NCBI GenBank assembly: GCA_964016875.1
Contig: OZ024735.1
Location: 5,689,338-5,753,337, forward strand
Direction of reading: 5' to 3'
Source of the DNA: Fallopia convolvulus
Lineage: Eukaryota; Streptophyta; Magnoliopsida; Caryophyllales; Polygonaceae
DNA: 64,000 bases
The position numbers and the translations under genes were made by a program. Positions 54,556 through 64,000 of this stretch are shown piece by piece. How positions within the stretch are numbered: the stretch's first letter is position 1; each line of letters opens with the position of its first letter. A model generated the notes under the pieces. That model saw only the letters and a program-made list of their open reading frames with translations. It did no database searches and was not told the origin of the DNA.

Positions 54556-56443
54556 TATATTTATTCTAGACCTTTACTTACATAGTAAGTTCTCAATATT
54601 ATGTTAAAAGTAACTATATCATACTTTCCACATAATATTATCAAGAGAAATTCCTTATCTTATTAAAAAGAGTTTTTCCATGTCACATGATTTATAAATA
54701 TTTTATTTGTACAAATATTATAATATTGCTAGTATATCTTTTCTAACAACTTAGGTCTTTTTGTTATAATATCTTTACACCGAGTATATTTATTATTTAT
54801 ATTATACTTTTCAAGTATATAACTCATATTTTAAATCCCATGATTTTATTTAAAAATTTTCCCATGTTTAATATAATGTATTTCTTGATATAAAAACACA
54901 TGCAAATTATTTAATATATCTTTTTAGTCTTCAACTTAATCATAGAAAATTATTTTATGATAAGAATATCTTATCCATATTATATATAAGTTTGTAATAT
55001 GTTTTTGAAAGATATGTTAGTGTTTTCTATTAATAAAGTCGTAAATTAATAAATCCCTTCATCTAGTTCTATTTTCTTTAATTAATTATAATAAAAATGC
55101 AAACAAGGTAAAAATATTATTAAATCATACTTTTTATGCTTAGAAGTCACATATAATAATCTTATAATTTATTTAAATTATTTCATGTCTTTCCACATTT
55201 TATTTCCTCTTATTAAAGTTTACATGCATGTTGATTTTCTTTATTAAAAATAGAAATATGTACAAAACATTAATTTTGATAAAAAGAAATCTGATTTTAA
55301 TTAGATATTTGGGACCAAAATTAATAGCCCAAGTTTAGTTAAAATTACCCCAAATTAATTGCCCACCTCCTTGCTCCTTCTTCTTTCACGTAACAAGGCA
55401 AGGAACCAGAGAGCAGAATCTGGACGAACGACGGACGACACTAGAGCGAGGCACCAGCAGCTCCTCCGGCGGCTCCCTGGGCAGGCAGGCAGCGCGCGCA
55501 TGGTGGCCGACGGTCCGGTCGGTGGGGAGTGCTGGTCCGGCGCCCCAAAGAGGTGAGCAGGGGTTTTTGTGTGGGGTTTTGGAAAAAAAATCAGGAAGGA
55601 GGAGTTTGCATTTAGGCTGAATTCTTGGAGAATTTGGAGAAAGCAATGATGCTAGAAGAGGGAAGAGAGGATTGTGTAAGTTTCTTGTGAATTTTCCAGC
55701 CTTTAAATAGGCCAAATTGAAGCTCCTAGTGATCAATGGCAATGGAGATTGATCAATGGGGGAAGAGGAGATTGAAGGATATTGGTGGACTTTGTGTTAA
55801 TTGATGATGGATAGGATGATGATGATTCTTGGATGGTCTTTGAAGCAACATTGGAGCTTGGAAGAAAGACTCAAGCAAGCATTGGCTTTACGTTAAAACA
55901 GTCAAACAAATTTTGACTCTTTGAAGAAGAAGAAGGAAAGAGTGGTTTTATAATTAAAAGATTTGTGTTTTGAGTAGATAAGTTACAATGTCCTAGCGGA
56001 TAAGGAGTGTGTGTGTTTGTGAGAATATGTAAGAGGTTGTGGGTTTGAGTCCCACCTCTCGCATTTTTATTTTTGGCATTTCCCTTACACATTTTATTTG
56101 TATTATAATTTATTTGTATTAAATTTCAAAAATTTTATTTAATCTCAATTAATTAGATTTTATTTTCCATTGTGATGATCCTGTACAAATTTTTCATAAT
56201 TTATTAAGAAAATTATAAAATATTTAAACTCTCTTTTTAAGAGAAAAATATTTAAATAAATACTCGACTTGCTTAATATAATTAAATAAATTATTAATTG
56301 CCATTGTAGTAAACTTTTATAACCTTTCATAATATAATATGAAATTATAAAGATTATTAAATTCTCTATTTTAGAGAAAAAAAATTTATTGGGATAAATA
56401 TCCGTTTTTATTATATTTAGAATTTAGTAGATATTACAGTAAG

Positions 56444-59096
56444 AAACAAGAAGTACTCACCTCAATTGAATTAATGACGTCGCAACACTGGCACAACATC
56501 AAGCGCTCGGCGCACGTGCCCAATAGAGGAGGCTAGGGTCCTCCTTCGATCTGGCCTTCCCAGAGGCGTCATTGTCCAGGTCAGTAGCTCCCTAGATTTG
56601 GTGAGCAATGGAGCCAAGAATGTCGCTGGAAGCTCCCTGGTTCGCGCCTTGACGCGATTTTCCCGAGTCAGCGGCGATGCAGCTTGTAGTCTAGTTGTCC
56701 GTAGGTGTCCTTCCAGCTTTGGCCAAATTTTCTGGGCGTTCTTTTTGCCATTCTGTATTATGGACATAATATGGTGCATTGGAGCCAAAACGCCCTTGCC
56801 ACTCTCAGATTGCGTTGAAATGCTCGTTCTTTCATTTTTTGACGTCGGCGGTGCCGTAGCTGTCTCCCTATCTTTTGCCTGTTGCCTTTCGGCCTCATCG
56901 TGCAAAGCCTCACTAGGGGACATTGGTAAGAGTGTCATGCGCTTACCACGATAATTGAACATGTAAGTGTTCAAATAGCCATCATCCATGTTAGTGACAT
57001 CAAATAAGAGGGAATCGGAATAAAAACCAATAGAAAAGGAAAGGAGGACTTCCCTTTTAATCCAATAGTCACCCTCATTGGAGATCTATGCGATCTTTTA
57101 GGGTGTCGGATGCTCAATTTTAGGCAACCACCACCTTCCTTACAAGAAATTCCCACAACGTCCCGAATCCACAATGATACTTAAGGACACGTTTTAGACA
57201 TAACGTCGGGTTCGAAAGATTTGCTCTCGTTTATCGTTCTGAACGGCCTCATGGATGCACAAAGCACTCCGTGTCACAAGTGTAAGCTTGGACATGCCGG
57301 TTGTGTTTGAGGGAGTACAATACTCGACCTCTTCCACCACGTCAGCCTCCACCTCTGAATCAGCCTCGTCCACACTCTCATAAGTCGTTCATTGAGCCAA
57401 GAACAAGAACCTTTTAGTGTTTGGGAAATCCCTCTTGAGATGGCTGTGCCCACCACATTAGTAGTACTCGATGTCTCGAGTCCTAGTTTGTGGGGTGGTG
57501 GCTATCCACTCACGGTTTTGCCCTCCCAAGGGCATCTTGGAGTAGTTTCCTTGGATACCTACCTTGCTTTTAGACATAGAGGGAGAAACAAAAGGCTTAG
57601 TACCCAAACGAGATTGACTAGATTGAGAATTATACCTCAGGGTGTAGGATGATTTTGGCCGCTTATATTGCTCGTATAGCTCCATGGTCGTGTGAATCAA
57701 AGTGCTAAGGTCCTCTATGGGCAAGATAACGAGCTTGTCTAGGATCCATTAGTGGAGTCCCGCTACAATGTGTGACCGCAATGCTCCCGACGAAGTGCTT
57801 ATGCTGCCTTGAACCATAAATCCTCCAAGTGTGCAAAGAACTCCTCGGGAGTTGTGGACCCTTGAGGCGCATCATTGATTTGCATCCGGACCTTCTCTTT
57901 GTATTTATAAAGACCAATTGGTGGCACTCCATAATGGCGTCCTTGACTTTCTGAACATGCTCGGATTCAAGCCAGTTCCACCACGTACGCGCAACCCCTT
58001 AGAAATAAAAGGTTACGACCTCTACCTTCTCACGTTCCTCATACTGGCAATGTTTTGAGGACGTGATTTGGACCCTGCAACCAAGTAATAAAAACATCAA
58101 GGTCGTAATTACCAATGTAAGGTTCAAATTTTACCTTTACATCACGACGTGACACATGCGTTGGACATTCATCGTTGGCGCGCCAATTGGCACGGGGCGG
58201 TGGTGTATGACGATGTCGGTCTCGGAGTGGCCCACAACCATAGCCATCATCGTTGTCACTCATCTCGTCTCCACCTTCACGCCTAGAGCGCCTTCGATCA
58301 TCTCTGTCCATACGCCAGTCACACCAGTCCCCCGTTGCGCCGATCTTGTTCACGGTTGTCACGACATTTCCGTCGATCTTAGTCCTTGCGAATTTCAGCC
58401 AACTTGGGCAGCGGGATCCAATCCCGGTCCCTCTCTATCAACTCCTGGTGCTCAAAACCGTCATTCTCGGACTCCTCATCGTACTTCGTATAGGAATCCT
58501 CATAATCCGAGTATGGACTATTCGGGCTTTGATGACCACGATAGTCATCGACCTCGTAGTCATCACGACCCTTTTTCTTCTTTTTCGACGTTGGGGTCTT
58601 AGACTTGTTTTTCTTTTCGGCTTGATGATGTCGCTACTCCGCTGAGTCATAGTCCTCGTCGGAATGGATGTCATGGACCTCTTGTACTCTGTCTTCTAAA
58701 ACGGTCAGCCGACTCTCTTTCATGGATTCCAAGAACTGGATCCCATGTTGTGAAGAAGGTTGGGACATTTGTTGTTTTCCCTTCTCTTGAGTCAACCCTT
58801 TGAACTGATGCATTTTGCGGTTGCACGCTCGAATTCCAAGTTTGGCTTAAATCGATAGCATGGCCTTTTGTTGTGCTATCATCTCTTGGAACATATTTTC
58901 CAAGGCGCTAAGACGCGCCTCGGCAACCGCGACACCGTCCGGCATAGCCCAGGACAATGTGGCCCTAGGTGTTGTTGTTGCTTTATGCATGCCTTTTGTT
59001 TCCAGTCTCTTGGGACTCCATGCTGCTACCATCCCCTATCACAACCATAGACATTCACGAGTAGCAAGTTTCTAGAACAAAAAGGAACACCTAAAG
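56444..59096 (-). pseudogene. Element D gag and protease region, broken
   Basis: Minus-strand continuation of D to the right of E. From the 5' side: Gag N-terminal coiled segment (about 58847-59032, ALENMFQEMIAQQKAML); Arg/Asp-rich and Gag core pieces (58039-58362, VKFEPYIGNYDLDVFITWLQG); Gag C-terminus (57458-57932, IEDLSTLIHTTMELYEQYKR); a degenerate zinc knuckle just after (YYCGGHSHLKRDFPNTK, final Cys lost). Then comes the protease-RT linker (56471-56989, NTYMFNYRGKRMTLLPMSPS). Frames shift repeatedly. The 5' LTR and leader are missing because LTR F abuts at 59097. Confidence 0.78.
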
Positions 59097-60733
59097 TGTA
59101 ATATCCGCTAAATTCTAAATATAATAAAACGAATATTTATTCCAATAATATTTTCTCTAAAAATAGAGAATTTAATAATCTTTATAATCTAATATTATAT
59201 TATAAAAGGTTATAAAGTTTACTACACTTGCAATTAAGAATCTAATTAAATATGTTAAGTAACACGGATCTTTATGAGTTTTTCTCAAAAGTAGATAATT
59301 TATAATTTTTTTGTAATGTCATATTATATTATGTCGGCCTGCTGGTTCCTCCACCTTGTGTGCGCCGCCCCTCCTGGCCCTTCCTCTATTACTTTTTTTT
59401 TTTCAGAGCGTACAACCTGTAGAAGAAGGTCTATCTTTAAATTGTTTTTATTAATTTGTTTTAAGCCTTTTTAAGTAGATATTTTATTATAGCATCTTTA
59501 AATACCATTATAAGATTTAAGTGGTTAGAAAAATCATATTTTTTGTTGGATTCTTTCCTTGTACATAAATGGATTATAATAACATGCATGTGAATTTACA
59601 AAAAGAAATAATGTTGGAAAGACATGAAATAAATTCAAATAAATTATAAGAATAATATATGTGATTTTAAGCATGAAAAGTATGTTTTAAATATTTTCAA
59701 CTTGCATGTATTTTAATTGTAAGGATTAAAAGAAATAAAACTAGATGAAAGGAACTGTTAAATTAAGACTTTTTTGTCATAAGATAATTTAATATGAATA
59801 ATTTGAGGACTAAATAGATCTATTAAAATATTTGCATGATATAAAAAGGACTTTCCTTGAACTTATAGTAGAGTAGTTTAATAATAATAATAATGGATTT
59901 AAATAATCTAGATAAATATTTGTTGGTAGATGTTAATTAATCTTTTCACCTTGCATGTAAATAATTAAGACTTTATTAATATTTTTGAAAATAATGTTTT
60001 ACAACTTGGGACTTAATAAAAAGTATGAGTAGTATTATGGTTTTAACTAAAGTAAATAAAATTAATAGTAAGTTTTAAAAAATGAGATTCCTTGACTTTT
60101 CAAAACATGCATGAAACTTTATATAAAAATAAATATTTTTATAAAGTATTTTAAAATATTACAATTGAAAATAATAATCAAAGATTATTATTATTTAAAA
60201 CCTCCTCCTAAATTATTATTTAAATAATTTAGCCTTTCATAAATTCTCTTATAAAAAGGAAAATAAGAGAAAACAAAACCTTAAAAGAGATAAGGAATTT
60301 TAATAAAAATTCTCTTGTTATCTCTTGTGTCGTTAGGTCGAAGCCTCAATCCCATCTGAGCCATCGAATTCTGTATCGTTTGAAAGTACACGCTCACAAA
60401 TTAAGGCAAGTGGAATTTCTCCTTGTAGCCTCGATATTTCGTTTCCGTGAAAATTCTCGATGTTGGGAACAACTTGTTTGCTAATAATAAATGAATCTAG
60501 GAATATCGATTGTTAGAAATAATGACCCGCTTGTTATCGTTATTACAATTATTAATGTTCGATAGGACTATTATGCTAGTCTTGTTTGTGTGACCTTGCT
60601 TGTTTAAGATCTCTTTTCGAGATCGATATGGATTAAATAGAAAGGGGTGCGGGATTAACCTGACAGCTCTATATAACCTACTAAGTCTCAAGGCACCATG
60701 CCTAATTTCCGCTACTTTAAGGATCATGATTGT
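59097..60733 (+). mobile_element. Element F: truncated LTR of the E type
   Basis: Begins TGTAATATCCGCTAAATTC, matching the start of E read on E's strand, and includes the GTTGGGAACAACTTGTTTGC, AATGACCC and GGGGTGCGGGATTAACC blocks. Compared with E it lacks roughly 1.3 kb internally (junction near 59330-59400). It stops at 60733, short of the usual GTTACA end, where element G begins. The missing end is probably beyond the right edge of the window, on the far side of G. ATTGT (60729-60733) would be G's target duplication. Confidence 0.75.
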
Positions 60734-62175
60734 TGATAGGGATTTACTCAACAACAAATAAAGTTGTAGTCAAGACCCCGCTGAGTACAGAGGAGTCAGG
60801 TTCGTCCAGGGGAGAAAGTCATGTACCAAATTTTGTTACTTAGAGCGCAAGCAATCAACAAAAGCTAGGATTTTTAGCAATGAAAGAGGAAATCTAAGGT
60901 AAAGGTATCCCCACAACAATAATCATGCATACAAACGCTTATGAAACATAAAGATCATGCTTTTATCACATAAAGGCGTCAACCTTCGTCAACTAAAGCA
61001 AGTAAATCAATCAACTTTCGCTCAATTAATAAACTTGTTATCTCTCTCTTCTATTTCAGCTAGGATTGATCTGCTTTTGCTTCAAAACCCCAAATTAACT
61101 ATTCCGATTCAAGGTTTCTACTTTCGCTTCAACTATGAATGAGAAATTCCCTTCAACTTTCGTTTCAAAGATTAAGAGCAAGAGAATAGAATCATGCAAT
61201 AAAGACAATCAAATCATGATCACAAACAAGCATGCACAACCATTGTTGAGTTTAACCCCAACCTTAGAGAGAAAGACTACTCATTAATCATGATTGAAAG
61301 CAAAACAACTAATTGAATTAAAAAAGAGGCTTACAATCTGAATAAAAAACTTGTCTTCCAAGTAATCCAATCTCTACTCTATCTCTATCTCCTATGCCTC
61401 TGTATCTTCTCTCCTCATCCTCTAATGAATCGTGTGTCCCCCCAAAACAAAGGCTAGGACAAGAGTATTTATAGATAAACTAATCTATCTAAAATCTATC
61501 TATAAGGAAATAAATCTTCTAATAATATATCCCTTAAAACTATCTAATAACGTAAAAGGAAAGGGATAAAAGATCTTTTAAATGCGTTGACTCCGCCTTC
61601 GCTACCGATACTAAGTGCCTCGGTATCGACCCCATCAGGGTTGGTAGACTCTTGCTGAATTCTTCAAACTTTATCTTGTTGAACACCTCGTTATCGAACA
61701 TGTACACCTCGGTATCGACCCCTGCAGCCTCGGTATCAACCCCTGCAGCCTCGGTATCGATCCTCACAAGGTCATTGTCGACACCCTTCAACACTGCAAA
61801 TAACTAAGAGTAAAACTTCAGTAGTGGGTTCGTTACACCTTGGTTTGACTCGATTCTTTTTCCTATGTCTTTGTAAAGAGTTTCTCTACTTCTTTATTAG
61901 CTTTAACTTGATTCTTCACTTCTTCCTTCATAGCTAAATCTTCATCTTCACTTCATTCTTGAGTGCATCTTTAAGTGCTTTCCTCCTTTCTTCAAAATTT
62001 GCTTCAAACAGCTTCTAAGAACCTATAAAACACCACAAAAGCTTATGTAGACTCCATATCTTAAGGAAACACGAAAACCTACATAAAAGACTCAAAACAA
62101 AATACAAAACTAAAGAAAAAGACTCAAACACACTAAACACACATCCTAAAAACATAACTAAAAAGGCGGACATCA
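60734..62175 (-). repeat. Element G 3' LTR (minus strand)
   Basis: On the minus strand it runs TGATGTCCGCC...AAATCCCTATCA, 1442 bp with TG..CA ends. A TATA box (TATAAATACTC, minus strand, at 61463-61473) and a downstream leader-like stretch support LTR identity. Just upstream on the minus strand lies GACAAGCAAGTCTAAGTATGGGG, like the polypurine region of Tat/Athila-type gypsy elements (inference). The second LTR lies outside the window. Open frames here are translations of repeats. Confidence 0.65.
61705..61765 (-). repeat. ~24-bp tandem repeat in G's LTR
   Basis: About two and a half copies of CTCGGTATC(G/A)ACCCCTGCAGC in a row, with related single copies nearby (61619-61640 CTCGGTATCGACCCC, and 61688 CTCGTTATCGA). 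The frame reading Asp-Thr-Glu-Ala-Ala-Gly-Val repeats on the minus strand is a by-product. Confidence 0.75.
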
Positions 62176-64000
62176 AAATACCCCATACTTAGACTTGCTT
62201 GTCCTTAAGCAATCAACAAGACATCAACCAAAACCATCATCACATTCTTCAAGTCAATGCCTCTATCAAAAAGCAACATCAATGCTCAAGTAGAACAAAT
62301 AGACAATTGAATCTAACGTCATCACACATATATAAGCAACCTTAAGCAAAAGCAAACTATAAATCCAACCTCACAAGGGTAATGTGCTTATCTCAACTCT
62401 CATGTGTTTAGGCTTTTAGTAACAACTCAACTAAATCCTATATGCAAAAATCAACATAGTCATTGTTACTTATATCACCAAACTCTCCACTTGAGATGTC
62501 AAAACACATAAAAATCATCAAGAGAACTTAGGCTCAATGAAAAACTTCATAGAAGTTTCCATTCGGCCGAGTTGTAATGGGGCTTGGTAATGACAAATAG
62601 GCGTGGAAAAATTTTGGCTACGTGGTGCTAATAATATCCGGGAATAAAGACTCCTAAAACTCTCACTTCACCAAAACTCTCAAAAGATAACCAAACTCTC
62701 TCAACATTATGCACGCTCATTTCTTTCACCCCCCTTTAATATCCCAACTAATCTTGCTCAAAAACAACAAGGAGGATTTGGGTCATGCACACTTTTCACT
62801 ACTCAACCCTTTTTTAGATTTTTCATGATCTTTCTTTTTTTCTTTCTGAGGGGGCTCGGTACCGAACCTACTAGGTCGGTAACGATTATGCATTTTTTTT
62901 CTGTTTTCCCCTATATCTTTTTTTCATTACTCGGTGCATACAGAGAACCAAATTCCTTTTACATGATAAACTGCAAGATGTTTCAAATACCTAACCCATA
63001 TTACCCATACTTGAACAAAACAACTCTTATCAACAAAACCATCTCAATAACCAACACTAAGTCCTAATCTCCGGATAGGGTCAAGTTTCATTGGCTAGGG
63101 AATAATTTTGTGGAGCTAAAAATAACAGGTTTAAAGGATCAAATTGGCTTCAAAAAGAGGATAATGCATAAGGTAGGTAAAACAGAAGGATAAAAAGTGG
63201 GTTAAAGAAATAAGTTCTCCATCATATGATTTCACATGCAATGGACTAATATCTCATAAAGGCCTCAAGTAATAGATAACCATATCAATGACAAGAGATA
63301 ATATACATAAGGAGAGTAAATCACACAAGAAAAGAAGAGGGATTTTTGATATTCTCCCTATAGGGACAAAAATAACTCACTAGGTAGCATTTTTTTGTTG
63401 GATTTCAGTCACTTCTACCTAATATCATATGTGTTCAATTTCATCAGAAGCTAAGTATTCCACATAAAACAACTTTTCCACATGATTCAGGCAAAGCTAT
63501 CCAAACATGCTATGGGAATTACATGATCAAGCAAGTTAAAGCATATCATAGGACATCTAAGTGGAATATTATCAACCCTAAAAACACAAACAAAGACACA
63601 AAAACTGAGACAAAAAACTGAGTTTGCTTTTCCCATACCCCATACGTAAACCAAACAATGTCCTCACTGTTTAAAACAAACACATAAAAAGGATAAGAAA
63701 AGGGAACTCACAAAATAAAAATGAAGCTGCTTGAAACCATTGATCACTGAAGAGTTTTGAAGTTGTTGGTTTTACTGTAGAGGGTCGATACCGACCTTGT
63801 GGGGTCGTTTAACGAACCAAACTGTGTTGTACACTGATTCTTCTGGAATTTTTTTCTTTGGTTTAGCACTTCTTCCACATCTTTATACCTAAGTCACTTT
63901 AGAACAACTTCTTTCCCTACTACACTAACCTAACCTAAAAACAAGTCAAATAAAGCTAGCAAAAAGATCTAGGAAAGCAAAAACTAAAAGCAGGTTGCCT
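62176..64000 (-). mobile_element. Element G interior, 3' non-coding part, continues beyond window
   Basis: AT-rich sequence with no supported frame. It contains two stretches echoing the LTR repeat: CTCGGTACCGAACCTACTAGGTCGGTAACGA (near 62856) and GGTCGATACCGACCTTGTGGGGTCG (near 63782). The position, between the PPT and the window edge, fits the untranslated 3' region of a large gypsy element. No coding domains are in view. Confidence 0.5.

Larger units (their letters stand above)
46709..56438 (-). mobile_element. Element E: solo LTR related to A's LTR, split by a MULE
   Basis: Plus-strand ends are TGTAACACCC and AGATATTACA, flanked by a perfect GTAAG. On the minus strand it starts TGTAATATCT and ends GGGTGTTACA. 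The left part (46709 to about 48642) aligns inverted with the second half of A's LTR, including the GTTGGGAACAACTTGTTTGC and AATGACCCC blocks. The right part (about 54556-56438) holds first-half features such as the antisense T-arm motif. Together they total about 3.8 kb, the size of one LTR, and no primer site or interior is present. Hence this is a solo LTR left by recombination, later hit by a MULE. Confidence 0.82.

Noticed and set aside
61540..61794. 84-codon minus-strand frame with repeated Asp-Thr-Glu-Ala-Ala-Gly-Val
   Set aside because: It is produced by a ~24-bp tandem repeat inside an LTR, with no start context or domain support.
1..64000. CRISPR arrays, bacterial operons, ribosome binding sites, rRNA
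   Set aside because: The window is plant nuclear repeat DNA. The tandem arrays lack the repeat-spacer organisation of CRISPR, and no rRNA core sequence was recognised.

Overview
The window is plant nuclear DNA, from a flowering plant and probably a eudicot. It consists almost entirely of transposable elements nested in one another, and I find no intact host gene. The organism call rests on Ty3/gypsy LTRs with initiator-Met tRNA primer sites, Ty1/copia remnants, a DUF4283-type LINE ORF1, CACTA, hAT and MULE elements, a plant mobile domain (PMD) gene, pectin acetylesterase exons and degenerate TTTAGGG repeats. The species cannot be told.

Layout. 1-2925: AT-rich sequence with a mosaic minisatellite at 1150-2335. 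2931-34264: element A, a 31 kb nest. A is an LTR retrotransposon with 3.6 kb LTRs, a perfect 5-bp target duplication (CAAAC) and almost no coding capacity. Its 5' LTR is split by element C (4703-17136), another non-coding LTR element with 2.9 kb LTRs. C carries a hAT-type MITE in its interior and an ORF1-only LINE in its 3' LTR. A's interior is interrupted by a 7 kb CACTA element (19381-26414) holding pectin acetylesterase exons. 34565-41966: the 3' end of a degraded copia element, split by element B (35269-41573). B is a very young Ty3/gypsy element of the CRM-like group with identical-looking LTRs and a 1158-residue gag-protease-RT-RNase H frame, but no integrase. 41967-43300: mostly unassigned, with one MITE and a short tandem duplication. 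43960-59096: element D, a decayed minus-strand gypsy element related to B, split by element E.

E (46709-56438) is a solo LTR related to A's LTR. It is interrupted by a MULE (about 48643-54555) with an apparently uninterrupted four-exon transposase gene and a convergent PMD pseudogene. 59097-60733: element F, a truncated LTR of the E type. 60734-62175: the minus-strand LTR of element G, whose interior runs off the right end of the window.

Relationships. A and C look like related large non-autonomous LTR elements (LARD-like). They share primer-site type, LTR end sequence, duplicated polypurine/LTR-start modules and a conserved two-box non-coding segment upstream of the 3' LTR. All such elements would depend on proteins supplied in trans. 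The only frames that look functional are B's gag-pol (without integrase) and the MULE transposase.
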